A DNA stretch of 64,000 bases, taken from contig NC_056535.1 of NCBI RefSeq assembly GCF_910596095.1, positions 8,845,501 through 8,909,500 of the forward strand, written 5' to 3'. Source of the DNA: Thunnus maccoyii (taxonomy: Eukaryota > Chordata > Actinopteri > Scombriformes > Scombridae). The notes below the pieces were generated by a model. That model did no database searches, had not been told where the DNA came from, and saw nothing but the letters and a program-made list of their open reading frames with translations. The translations under genes and the position numbers were made by a program. Of the stretch, positions 50,101-61,887 are shown one piece after another; the first letter of the stretch is position 1, and each line of letters begins with the position of its first letter.

Positions 50101-53100
50101 AAGAAAGTTGCGGCTCTGAGAAGTAGTTTCCTTATACAAATGGATGAGGTCATCCCTGTTTAAATGGCTCTGGTGGTGGTCCATATTTCCATGTGTTGCC
50201 TCAGCCATCCCACCATTAGTTCTAAATAACACTGTAGTGGTTAAAGCAAAAAAAAAACTCCAGACTTACTGCTTTTCCCAAGACCCTCTGTGTCCCTCTC
50301 TTCCTCGCCAAAACACATTGGTTGTATATCAAATAGATGAGGCATGATCCCTGATCGCTGGGACAGACCTGAAACTCTCCAAGTAACACTTGTTTGGGCT
50401 GAGGCACTGAATACACTGGCTGGCCTTTCCACCCAGCCACTTGGAGGAAAGAGATTTTATTTCACATGGCTGAGATCCCAACTGCGACAAGAGAGAGTGA
50501 GAGTGAGGGTGCAGAAAGATGGAGTGAGCGGCTGTAAACACAGAAAGGCAGCACGAAGAAGGAGGAAAGGTCAGGGAGGACTAGCAGAAAGAGAGAGAAC
50601 GAGGAGGAGGGTTTCTTAAAAAATCTAAAGTATGATCGGATTGAGGTTATCCAAAAGTGAGTCAACACAAGGGTGTGGGTTGGGAGAGATGGAGAGGATG
50701 GAGGCAAGGAAGGAATTCTGCCTGGGCTCATTAGTTAAAGAGGATGTCTTGTTATTTTCACTGTGTGTCTCTTCCGTACCTTCCAGCGCAACATTGACCC
50801 CGGCAGCAGCAGGCAGTTAACAGTCTACAGCTGGTCATTAGTGGATCAGTCTCTTTGCAAAGGCTGTTACAGTAATTAATAGTATCTCATGAGGAATGGC
50901 GAAGCGACTGGATGGCTACAGGTAGATTTATCCCACTCTAACCTGCAGGAGCGAGGTTGTAACCATAAAATGCAGCGCTAAATTATCACCAACATTAAAA
51001 AGATGATATTTAAGCACATTCAGCACACATGCTCTTAAGTTATTCCTCCTACTTTTATGTTTTTCTACTGCATTTTCTAGGCATGTGACAGCATTGCATA
51101 ACTGCAGCAGGACCCATATTTATTTTCCCAGTCATCACAAAACAGGAAATACCTTGAACTCAAGTGGAACAGACAGGTGGCCACACTGGTAAAATGGACA
51201 ATAATATCTCTCTGTCACACTTTTATTTTTGGTTTCTCTCACTCCGCTTTTTCTCTCCAAAAGCTGAAATTTAGCTAGCTCTAGTTGCAACAAGAGTAAA
51301 TTATTAATGGCAGCTGCTGATTTGTGTTTGTGAGTCCATCTGCTTTATCTGTAAATTTGAGTCCATGCATGTGTGTGTTTTTTTTTTTTCATTTGCATAG
51401 GAGATCTGGCTGTTTTTGCCAGGACAAAGCGGCGTTCAGCACCATCAGCCCAGTTTGTCAGGACAACAATGACATCAGTGTTAACCCTCTGTTTCCCTGG
51501 ATTACACCCAGACTGACAATAGGACTGTTTGTAGGTCAGTGTCCTGTCCCACTGCCCTCCATAAGCCCACAAGCAGACTGTCATGAGTTTTGATCAACAC
51601 AATAGGCTTCACCAGCTGACCGAGTAGAGACATATCCATGGTTTAGCCACATTTATAAATCCCGTTATCCAACATGATTTGGTAACTAATGAACTGTAGA
51701 ATAAGATTAAACCATTATTCAAGCAATTCAACAAGCCAATAATGATCACATCACTGTGCAGGAAACTAAGTAGCAAGAACTGTTGAAAGGTTTTAGTTAA
51801 ACTCAACACATTTCTGACATTAAGTTACTGTAGCGCTGAGTTGCCGGATTGTAAGATTTGATTGTATACTTCATGTCATCATAATTTATGATTAATTATT
51901 TTCACTAATTGACCATTTAAACTATAATATATATTTTTACAATCTTTTTTAACCTTCTTGAATTTGACAAGTATATTTTTAACAGTGTTTTGAGTTCGTT
52001 ATCTGAATGTAATGCTTTATTTGATTCATTTTCTCAACTGCTATCATATTTTAGTCTGTCTGTCGATTTGTCGGTCATCCACTAAACTTAATTTTTCATC
52101 CAGCACCATCATCGGGTCAAAAAGGTTATTTGTTCAATATTTTGGTTTGTGACCAAATACCTGGAAATGACATGTTAGTATGATAACATGACTACCTAAG
52201 TATGCCTTGTGAACCTGTATGCATCAGTATGCAGTGGTTGATATCTTACAGCCCCTTGTGATGGTCCTGACCCTCAGGTTGGAAACCAATTTGAGGGTCA
52301 GGACCCCCACAAGGGGCTGTAAGACACATTTACAGATACACATTTGGGACTATTCATTCACATGATACATTGCTGCTGTCTGTCTGTGTAGAGCCCTGAA
52401 CACTTTGATGTAAGACCTTAACTCTATACACAGAGGATTCAGCTGCACAGTGAGTAGATGGTTTCGTTCGAGAACTAATGAAAGGAGCTGGTCTGTGTCC
52501 CCGGGGCAGCCAAGCTAAGAGGTGGGTTGAATTGATGGGAACCTTATTCAGCCATCCATTCAAGGTTGTTAAGGATAAACACACACCCAAATACACACAT
52601 ACAATTAACTTAAAGTGTTGACATGCCATGGGGCATTGTTTGTAATACAATAACCTGCATATTTGCGCCATGTGAGCTCTTCTCACATTGGTGAGCGATG
52701 ATCCTGTTAGTATACCTGCTGTTTCTGAAAGAGCATAACACAGTATTAACACTTCTTCGCTTCCAACAACAGTGACTGGGATTTTAATCACAGCCAATGT
52801 CTGTGGGTTGGTTGTGAAACGACAGCTATCAATAATTCCTCCTCTGACACTAAACCCAAAGGAAACGTTTCTGTTGTAATAGCATATAATCCTGATAGTG
52901 CCAGTATTTATGTAACATGTCTGTAAACTGTGAAAGTATGATCTAAACTTGAGAAACTGGGAGAGAAATAACGCCTGGTTCAACCCGACTGAAATACATT
53001 TGGTCCTAAAACATACAGACAGTGAGTTGGTCACCAAAAATATTATTTAGATTTCTTAAGATTTTAATTATTCAGTTGACTGTTTAATTAGCCTGATAGT

Positions 53101-54187
53101 TGGGCTGAATTGCCATATTATTTTCATTTCATTATTCAGTTAGATGTTTTGTTTTTTGGGAGGGTTTTTTGTTGTTGTTGTGGTAGTTTTGCTCACCCTA
53201 ACCAATTAGTAGCAATTTTTAGTCAACAAAGAAGCTGCAGTAACTTTTGTTAGGAGCAATTAATTTTAAATTTGGCCTACAAGCAATCAGATTTAAGTAC
53301 ATTGAGTCTAAAAATACTGGAATTAACCTATAAAATATTGATAAAATATATCTTAATACTAGAATGCAAGATAAAAAAAAACCCAAATTCCCCAAAAAAT
53401 GCCAAAAACTTGACCTCACTGTCTTCAGTGGTAGTTACAAGCTCAAGAGAAGCAAACCAGGAGAATGAGAAGTATATAAATCCAAATGCTGGCACAACTT
53501 TGACTGTCAAACCCTTTATTCATAAGAGATAGAAGGAGAACACTTTGGTCCCTTTTGAAGCTCCTCTTGTTCAGACAATAAGCTCCGGCGAGCAGCCACT
53601 GTAGAGCAGCATGCACTTTATGTATCCCTCAGAGTGTGATCAATTACAGATACAGACAGTACATGATATGGATTTTTGGCCCTGTAATTTGCTCATTAAA
53701 CAGCATCCACGTCCTCAGCCTTATCTGGGTCATGTCCAAAGGGACTGGGCTATGAATACATGGAGAATAGAAACAATTCCTTCTGCACCCAAGTCTGTAA
53801 CATGCTTTCAACAGCTGGTCAGTCCTTCACTCCGCAGCACACCGACGTGCCGCTTTCTGGCACATTCCCACAATAATCAAGATGTGACAGAGCGGACTAC
53901 AGAGGCACAGAGGCCAGGGGCAGAGCAACAGATGGGACATGTCTTCTTTGGAGTAGCTGCCTGATCCTTTTTAGCCTCATGAAGTCACACACTGATCTCA
54001 CTGGGACTAATTCAATTTCAGGTCTGTGGGCCTACGTCCTGTCAGCTTTGGTGCGTCTGTGCAACAAGCTGCAGACCCCGCCGCAGTCAGTCTGGTCTGA
54101 TGAGATCTGCAGGCACAATCCTATTAGAAATAAGAGATCTTTGTCATGGAGCTCTGCAGTGGCCCCAATCCAAGCTTGCCTCAGTGT

Positions 54188-54246
<59 letters not shown>

Positions 54247-54451
54247 AATGCATCCCTGTTCTCGTGCAAAGAGAGTGTGACCTATTCACTTGGTATTAGT
54301 GAAGATTACTCAGCGTGATGATTCAACATTCCTGTCTGATTTTGGCTGGCACAGCACTTTGGCCAGTCACTTCATCACAACATCAACACAGCTGCCGCTA
54401 TTTAACACACTGGCTGATCTGTCACACCTGCTTCCACATTGTATCTATCTG

Positions 54452-54508
<57 letters not shown>

Positions 54509-54950
54509 GCTTAAGGAGCTGTGAATAAATTCAGTGTCAATCACAATTAATGAAAATTGAAAGACATTGTTACAAAAAGTATTCATTTGTGCCTTTTCCT
54601 CACTTAACTGACATCAGTTTGACATGTTTAATATAATGTGGGAAGACAAACAGGCACACACACTGCACAATACACACACACAAGCTGTCATTGTAGCTTG
54701 AGTTTTTCTGCCTTAAATGTTCAATCTGTGTGTGTGCGTGTGTGTGTACCAAATATGGAGAGGAATTTCCTTCTCTCTAACATCCTGCTCCATATCCAAA
54801 AATAAAAACTGTGTTAATGGAGCAAACCGGTACATCTTTATGGTTACATCTCAAAACATCCACATCCACTGAGACTGTGCAAAACAGAAGTTTTTTAAAT
54901 TACTCACATGGTAGGCGTTTGTTGTGAAGGTTGGCCGATGATGAGCTCAT
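44197..54950 (-). CDS. dbndd2: Dysbindin-domain protein, DBNDD2-like
   Basis: Four coding exons, 54908-54950, 44793-44945, 44541-44684 and 44197-44456, total 600 nt (199 residues) with all junctions in frame. The protein starts [14 protein letters not shown] and continues with a helical [16 protein letters not shown] stretch. Exon 3 begins [20 protein letters not shown] and includes [11 protein letters not shown], the dysbindin core. The C-terminus is Ser-rich and acidic ([13 protein letters not shown]). DBNDD2 is a casein-kinase-1-binding protein; dysbindin (DTNBP1) shares the core but has a long N-terminal coiled coil that is absent here. The short length, PPIGSISS and the Ser-rich tail favour dbndd2. 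The first intron is about 10 kb and repeat-rich. A dtnbp1-derived short paralogue is the alternative. Confidence 0.85.
45821..46293. mobile_element. MITE-like dispersed repeat in dbndd2 intron 1
   Basis: Ends are imperfect inverted repeats: a TTTTTGGAAA-containing left end and a TTTTCCAAAACTCA right end. Inside are GAGAGT...CACTGTCATGTCTGT and its reverse form ACAGATAAGAGAGTGGTATC. The middle has AGACAGTTAGCTTACCTTAG, a phrase typical of an abundant fish repeat. No ORF. Confidence 0.65.
46801..46814. repeat. C homopolymer
   Basis: A run of about 13 C in dbndd2 intron 1. Confidence 0.9.
48945..49175. repeat. Polypyrimidine low-complexity tract
   Basis: Nearly pure pyrimidine plus-strand sequence built from TCTTT, CTGTC and TCTCT units. 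The Lys/Glu/Arg-rich minus-strand ORFs over it are artefacts of this composition. Confidence 0.9.
52090..52200 (+). repeat. Dispersed non-coding repeat, copy 4
   Basis: CACCATCATCGGGTCAAAAA followed by an 'atattttggtttgtgaccaa' phrase repeats the pattern seen at 16298-16345. Confidence 0.55.
52245..52323. repeat. Near-perfect 32-bp inverted repeat (hairpin)
   Basis: Arms 52245-52276 and 52292-52323 pair over 32 positions with two mismatches around a 15-nt spacer. The arm begins CTTACAGCCCCTTGTG and ends GGTCCTGACCCTCA. It may be the terminus of an old foldback MITE or a transcribed hairpin. Confidence 0.9.
54184..54245. repeat. (TG)n microsatellite
   Basis: About 30 TG units with one A interruption in dbndd2 intron 1. 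Confidence 0.98.
54453..54504. repeat. (CA)n microsatellite
   Basis: 26 CA units, inverted relative to the (TG)n about 210 bp to the left. Confidence 0.98.
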
Positions 54951-56042
54951 GTTGCTGGAGAGTCGGAGGAAACAGAGATAATCAATCAGAGATAATCAGT
55001 GTTCTGATGGCCAGTCAGCCCTGTGAGAGTTCAGCAGAGAGGCTGCCGATCATCTCCTGCCTCTTCTGTTCACTCAAAGTGCCCTGAAGTGATTGATGCT
55101 GACTGCCACACTGCTCTCCTTCCCTCCTTCCCTCTTTCCCTGCGTGGACTCTGAACCACTTGGATGAGGCGAGAACAAGTTTGTGGCTTTGTGGAGCCGA
55201 CCAGCTGACCAATGACGGGGAGGAAGGAGGAGCTGAGAGAGAGAGAGAGGGAGAGCGAGGAAAGGATTGAGAAGAGGGAAGGAGGGATTTTATGTAACAG
55301 AGTGGAAAATACCAAGGAGAGACAGGCACATGCCTTTGTTATTTTTGTCTTCTTACACCCCTTCCTCCTCCCTTTCTGTCTCTTGTTCCCTTTTTTCTTT
55401 TTTTTGTTGCAGATTTAAACCCTCTGTTTCACCTTCAGGGTCAAGTGATGTCCCTGAAAAATGAAAATGCTACATTTACTGCCACAGAATATCCATCTTG
55501 TTATTGGTAAGACAAGACTTTATTGTCACAGAGGGAAATTTGCCTTGGACAAAAAAGTAACGCTGCTGTACAGTAACAAATAATTCAACAGACCTACACA
55601 TCATACATCTCATAAATACAGTGATAAAAAATGACAATAAATTACTCAAGATAAAACTTCAATTTCAATAGATACTCAGAATTCTGAAATATTCAAAATA
55701 AAAAGGTACAACACTGAAGAATCTCATCTACTGCACTAAAGTCCCTGACATTATCAGTTATGACACATTCCTCAGACAGAACAGCACACAAACATCAACA
55801 TCATCAACAACATTGTTGATGTATTGTATTGTGATTGTTGTGTCTGTTCTTTAACACTGATGCAACAGAGCAATTTAAAAGCCTTTTCAGGTTTCCCCTT
55901 CACAAACAACAACTTGTTCTTTCCAGAAGCATAAACTGAAAGTAGAGACTTAAGAAATGATTTATTTAATTCAGATAAAATGTGTAACTAGCTGTAGAAA
56001 AAAAAAAAGATTTGGCTCTTTGTTTATTCTTTTGTCTTTTGA

Positions 56043-56082
<40 letters not shown>

Positions 56083-57766
56083 TCACACACACATACAAAT
56101 GTGTGTTCTGTTCTTTTGGGGGGTTGTATTTAAAAAACAGGGGTAAAAGAAATGTATAAACTTTTTTTTTAATGTATAAACTTTTTTTTTTTAAGTTGGA
56201 TTGTTAGACATCTTTATAGATAAATATTCAGCAAAAAAACATCATCTACTTAGTTTATACTGCTGTTACTTTTGTCAGTGAAGACTTTTTTCACATTTCT
56301 TCAGTGTTCAAATTGATTTTTAACTTTACATTAGTCCTTCATGTTAGATCTTTGAGGATTTAGAGAGAATTTAAAAAGAAACAATATAATAACATTTCCT
56401 CCAGATAATTTTCAAATGGTGAGACATATTGAATCACTTACTGGAGCTCAGAGTCAGGAATTAACCATCAGGCTGCAGTATAATATCTTAACATCTGTGT
56501 GTCCTGGATACCCTCTAGTGGACAACAGATGTCAGTTTCACTTCCTCTAAACCAGACTTGTTTATTACACAACATTTGCATGCAGAGGCTTCACAAAGCA
56601 GCATTACATCATTGCCTTTTTTTCCAAAACACTGTATTGGCATTTGCGAAAGGCTTTTAAAGGCTTCAGTTGAATGCAGGAAAAGATTAGAGAGTGAGTC
56701 ACTGCAAGAATCTGTTAGTGACAATCAGAACAAAATGTATTCAAGATCTAACCTATTGATCATCCACAAGAACTCTTGAACAGGAAATGTTCATTTGTTC
56801 TTTACACTAGACAACAAATGAACAACAAAACTTTTATATGCTTATGCCCACAAGTGCACACAGTAAGCATGGAAACTTTCTCTACTAGAACATTTGGCAT
56901 CTTTGCCAAGCTGCAAGTGCAACTGCAAATACAAGCTTTAATGTAGCAGTTGGGAAGTGGTGGGAGTGACTGGCGATTTCAATCAATAAAAACATACTCT
57001 TTGTAAATGTCAGTGGTTTTGGTGGTTTTCATGAGCTAGTTGTGGCAAAGCCTTCGATGCACCCGTCTTACCATGCCGTGAACTTTCTCCAGCATGTGTG
57101 TGTGTGTGTGTGTGTGAGTGTACATCAGAGGACAAGAGATAAAACAGAAAGACAGATACAGAGAGAGAGAGTGGGCAGTGGAAGCATGATGTGACTCAAA
57201 GTGAGAAATCCTCTTCACCTCAGTCTAAATTATGCGTGGGCTTTCTCATGACTAGGGGGTTCACCTGCTGAGGCCCTGCAAAATCAATAGCTGGGACCGA
57301 GGCTGCTTCACTGTCCATGAAGCAAAAGCCAAGTTCTCTTTCTTGTGTTTTAAAGTGAGATGAAAGAGAGAAGCAAGAAAGCAGAGGAAAGTGAAGGAGA
57401 ATATATAGAAAGCAGGCAGGCAGGGTGTGGGTGAGGGTGAGGGGACATCATTTATGTTGTCTGCACAATCATGAAAGGCCTTCTTTTTTCTGCTTTAGTA
57501 CTTAATATTGACCTTTAACACTTTGGTCAAAAGCAATTACTAGCCATTTCAAAGCATTCATTCTCTTTGGCGTCTCGCTCAGTCAGGATGAAACGCTGAC
57601 AGTCCACATGTGTCCCCTGAGGTGAGGACCCGCGTTAGAGAAAGCAGGAAGTGAGAAACAGCATGAAGAATTAACAACAACAAGTGATATGTGAAGGCTA
57701 TCTGATCTGCTATGGGCTATTTGCAACCAAATTGCAGATGCAATAGCAACATTTCTGTTTTCTGCA

Positions 57767-57799
<33 letters not shown>

Positions 57800-58184
57800 C
57801 CAGGCTAGTCTAAAGCAACGGTTTTCCGCCCTCACTACACTGGGCACAACGCCAAAGCCATCAGGCAGTCATACGCCTACCATCAGCTGAGGAGTTGCAC
57901 AGCAGTCTCATTTCTAATTATACACCCAACAACAGAGAGCTACGGAGAGAGAGGGAGAGAGTGTGTGGAATATGGAGAGAGGAAGAGGAGGGTGATTACA
58001 AATGAAAGAGAGGCTGAGAGTGCTACTCGGCAGCAAACACAGGGTGAACAAGTTCAGATGTGAGAGATAGAGAGAGAGAAAGAAAGAAAGAGAGGGAGGG
58101 AGAGACATCAAATCTGTCTGAGAAAGGTTAACAGGACTGACTGACTGAGTGGAGTGGGAGTGTAAAATGTAAAAGCGAGTAGGA

Positions 58185-58190
<6 letters not shown>
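54951..58190. other. Interval upstream of dbndd2
   Basis: The dbndd2 5' UTR and promoter should lie within about 54951-55300. The rest holds microsatellites ((TA)n in a palindrome at 56041-56084, (TG)n at 57094-57116 and 57772-57799) and a fragment near 55510-55560 resembling a common fish repeat (ACTTTATTGTCACAGAGGG). No gene recognised. Confidence 0.5.
56041..56084. repeat. Perfect 44-bp palindrome around (TA)17
   Basis: GAGTG, then 34 bases of alternating TA, then CACTC. The whole is self-complementary. Confidence 0.95.
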
Positions 58191-58235
<45 letters not shown>

Positions 58236-58256
58236 AGAGAAGAGAAGAGAAGAGAA
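58191..58256. repeat. (GA)n followed by (AAGAG)n
   Basis: About 20 GA units run directly into about five AAGAG units. Confidence 0.97.
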
Positions 58257-58259
58257 AAG

Positions 58260-58469
58260 GTGGAGAGTGTGTCTGATAGACAGTCTGTTGAGCTTGTCTG
58301 GATGTTTCTGCTCATTCAGCTCTCCTTTTCCCTTTTCACCTGCAGCCTGTGAGGACAACACAGGCCAGACAGGTGTGTGAGGAGGGTCTGTCTTCATTTT
58401 GTGAACATGGGTGGACTTGCAGTATGAGGACGCCTGGATGCACAAGGAGACGGATGGATGGAGGAACAT
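58260..58469 (+). other. Possible 5' untranslated exon ending in a strong donor
   Basis: GC-richer sequence ends GGAACAT followed by GTAAGTAAG, a full-consensus 5' splice site at 58469/58470. It could join the acceptor at 63681 of the right-edge exon. No start codon with a useful frame is evident. This is inference from splice-site strength alone. Confidence 0.25.
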
Positions 58470-59939
58470 GTAAGTAAGTCTTCGGCATGAAACCTGTTTA
58501 AAATATATGTGGCAGAGAAATTCATACAATATTCCTCTTTTACACCACCAAAAGATCCAGTTATGATATGTGTATTAGTCTAACTCTGCATGCATGTTTG
58601 AGGAACTCTTTGTGGTCTGTGAGATTCAGCGCCAGAGGTTAAATTTGGTTGTATTGCGCTACAGCTCCATAGATAGAAATATCAAGCTGACTCAGAGCAA
58701 TATTGTCACTACTGATATGCAAATAACCCTGTCCTCGGTGCAGATTATCATTATCAGGATGGCACCAAACACACTAAACACAGTTGTGTATACATTTCAT
58801 TTCCATAGATTAGTGACCCCTAGTGAACTGATCGCCTCATAAGGCGATTGAGCCTGAATAAGCTTCCAGCGCGGGCCTGTTTGGGTCATGATCTGACCAT
58901 ACCTGTGTGCCGGGCGCTGAGTAAGTCGCCCACACCTCAGAGTCATTTGAATGAATTTACATTTACACTGGAGGCATTTAGCTGACAAATACTTATCTAT
59001 TTATGCCTCATGGTATAATGAGTGCTCGCACGGGAATGTCAGTGTGAGGGTGTTGTCTGATCCCACATACACACACACACACACACATGATAGAGGAAAA
59101 GCTCATATCACATACATGCAAGTCAGGAAGAGTGAAAGAGGTCCATTCAGTGGCAGTGCTCAGCTATGATGAAGACATAATACTATTCAGCTGAGCTTTG
59201 CATTGATGGGCTGTAAAAGTCTTGCGCTGCTCTTCACCTCCCCGCATCACTTCGTCTAAATAATGTGTCTGCAGAGTCTTTTTCTTTTCATTTAGCCCCT
59301 CAGCAAACTGACTCACTACTGTTCATGCACGCAAGGAAGATGAATAGCTTGAGGAGCTGGAGATCACTTCAGTCACATTAGAAAGATGCAGGCAGGGGCT
59401 GTGTGTTTAACACCCTGCCCCTGTTTAGCGACATAACCATAGATATAAAACACTAGACGTGATGTGTCGTAATTACTTGTCATTCTGGGATGGAACCATA
59501 TGGCAGCCATCTTACCTGGGTCCAGTTTTAAACTTGCTGTAATTGGATCCTATAGTGAAAGAGGCTTATGTTATAATCCTTTTATTTTTCTACCAATACA
59601 CCAATATCATTTTTTATTCAAAGTAATGAGTGTAAGACAACCATGCCTGTCTAGAATGAACTACAAAAGAAAAGATTCTGGTAAAATTTTGATTATTATA
59701 ACTCCAAAAGAACAAATCATGCTTTCAATCATGAAGATAATCTCATAATTGTGCGTTTATATTGCATACAATAATTTTAATTTTTCAATTTTGCCCGAAC
59801 TTAAGAACTGTCTACACTACTAATGTACTACATTGAGCAATATCTTTCGTAGAAATCCTAAATAGATTCAGTATCATGGCCTATATTGGCAGACAATTAC
59901 AGTCAGAAATACAAGATAGAAACACACTTACTGTAATAA

Positions 59940-59940
<1 letters not shown>

Positions 59941-60000
<60 letters not shown>
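59941..60000. repeat. (TC)n-(AC)n compound microsatellite
   Basis: 13 TC units run directly into 17 AC units. Confidence 0.97.
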
Positions 60001-60006
<6 letters not shown>

Positions 60007-60139
60007 TAACTCACTGGCAAATACTCATTAACATTGCTGATATCCTAAAGTACATGGCTAAATACTTAATTGTTTCAAATTCATAGTTAAATTCAGGAAT
60101 AAATAAAAAAAAAAACAATACTTTTGCTCTCAGGGAATG

Positions 60140-60140
60140 C

Positions 60141-60191
<51 letters not shown>
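60140..60191. repeat. (CT)n microsatellite
   Basis: About 25 CT units with one G interruption. Confidence 0.97.
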
Positions 60192-60194
<3 letters not shown>

Positions 60195-60776
60195 GGTTCT
60201 TAAATTTTGGGCACAGAGCAATGGAGGGAGAGAGGCATGTTGTCTACTCATGAGGTAAGCTGACAACAAGTGATGACTGCTAGATTCAAGGTGGCTAATT
60301 TAGGGTTAGTTGGATGTGGTGAACATGTAACATTTAGCGTGACCCCTTGGCCTTGAACAACAATATGTTGACTGATTGTGTGGTTGGTTAGTGTTCCTGT
60401 CAAGGATGTGGCTAACGTTGATGTTGTGCTGATATGCCTGTGCTTCATTTTTTGTGTAGATTGTAGCGTAGCTGGCTTGCTGGATTTGTCTTGAGATATT
60501 ATGAAATGGTATTTAGGAGTGAAGATGAGTGCTTCACTTTGTCATTAACATGTCGTATGTGTACTTTACATTTGAATGACAGCTGCTTGGCAGTCAAATG
60601 TTAGGGTAATAATAATAACTTTCTTATAATGTTACTAAACATTACCTTTGAGCTCTAAGCTCTTAGCGTAGCTAACATTAAAGCAATGTTTGCTGGATAT
60701 AATTTATCTGTTTAACTAATAGATCAATGCTGTTGAGAGCTAGCAATCAGCAATAATTCAGAACTCAGCTGGTCCA

Positions 60777-61123
60777 TTAAAGGTGCAGTGTGTAGAATTT
60801 AGTGGCATCTAGTGGACAGGACTTGGCAGAAATGGAATATAATATTCATATGTATGTTTTAATTTGTGTATAATCACATGAAAACGCCCTTTATATCTAC
60901 ATAGGGATCAGGTCCTTTTCCACAGAGCCCGCCATGTTGCACTGCCATGTTTGTACAGTAGCCCAGAACGGACAAACCAAACACTGGCTCTAGAGAGGGC
61001 CTTTCACGAGTTTCGTGGCCACCATAGGTTCTCCTACACAGTTGGAAGGGGAGGGTATTCAGTTGGTTGCAATCTGCAACCTCACTGCTAGATGCCACTA
61101 AATCTTACACACTGAACCTTTAA
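60777..61123. mobile_element. TTAA-flanked MITE, copy 1
   Basis: Begins TTAA then AGGTGCAGTGTGTAGAATTT and ends ATCTTACACACTGAACCT then TTAA. The arms pair over about 40 bases, including TTTAGTGGCATCTAG and CTAGATGCCACTAAA. The TTAA flanks hint at piggyBac-type insertion, but TTAA could also be part of the inverted repeat. No ORF of note. Confidence 0.85.
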
Positions 61124-61635
61124 CGTTACTTGGTAGTTAATAGTAAAAAATACCTAGTTTATTAACTTTTTGTAGTTTTAGTTGACCTTTATATAAAAAA
61201 TAAATGTCTCATCTACTCTATACTGACGTGTGGAAAGTGATGCCAACCTCCCTGGTGTCTTTGGTTCTTGTAGTAAGGCATTTAGGTTCTGTACAGCCGA
61301 CAACCATAGTTTGCTGCCCATAGGTTATGATTTTAAACAATACCCATGTAAGATGGTGGATGGCTATCCAATGAGTTATGATGTAAAGTTGCATCTAGTG
61401 TTTTGTATCTATGCACATGAAACTGAATACACACACTTTGCTTTGTTTCTAGTGGAAAATATTACTATGGAAGCTTGATTGACATAGTAACATAATATTA
61501 ACCCAAAGGAGGTAAGTTTAGCAATAAAATCAAACCTCTAACTTTACACCCTTCCCATTCTTTTACTTTGCTTTGTTCTCACTATGTTCATTCTTTCACC
61601 AGCCACACTGTGCAGTACATTGTTACCATAGTAAC

Positions 61636-61856
61636 TTTTTTTTACAAAGGAGTTGGTAAATGTCCATCAACCTAATCCCCATCAATACCCAGCAATTGGT
61701 GGTTGTAAAGCTTTAATTTGGAGCTGATGGTGAAGTTATTGTTGAAATGTCGAGGGGATATTTACAGGCAGTGATCTCACCAGATGGCAGATTCAGATGG
61801 AAGAGTACATTTCACTTGTATAACACTCACAAAAGACAGTTGTTGTTTGTTTTGTT

Positions 61857-61887
<31 letters not shown>

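Noticed and set aside
52354-53037. 227-codon minus-strand open frame in dbndd2 intron 1
   Set aside because: The frame begins at TTG, no domain or exon-like splice sites were seen, and composition looks like chance translation.
53979-54514. Val/Cys- and Thr/His-repeat ORFs
   Set aside because: Products of the (TG)n and (CA)n microsatellites.
57914-58529. Ser/Leu-rich minus-strand ORFs
   Set aside because: Translation of the (GA)n tract and its flanks.
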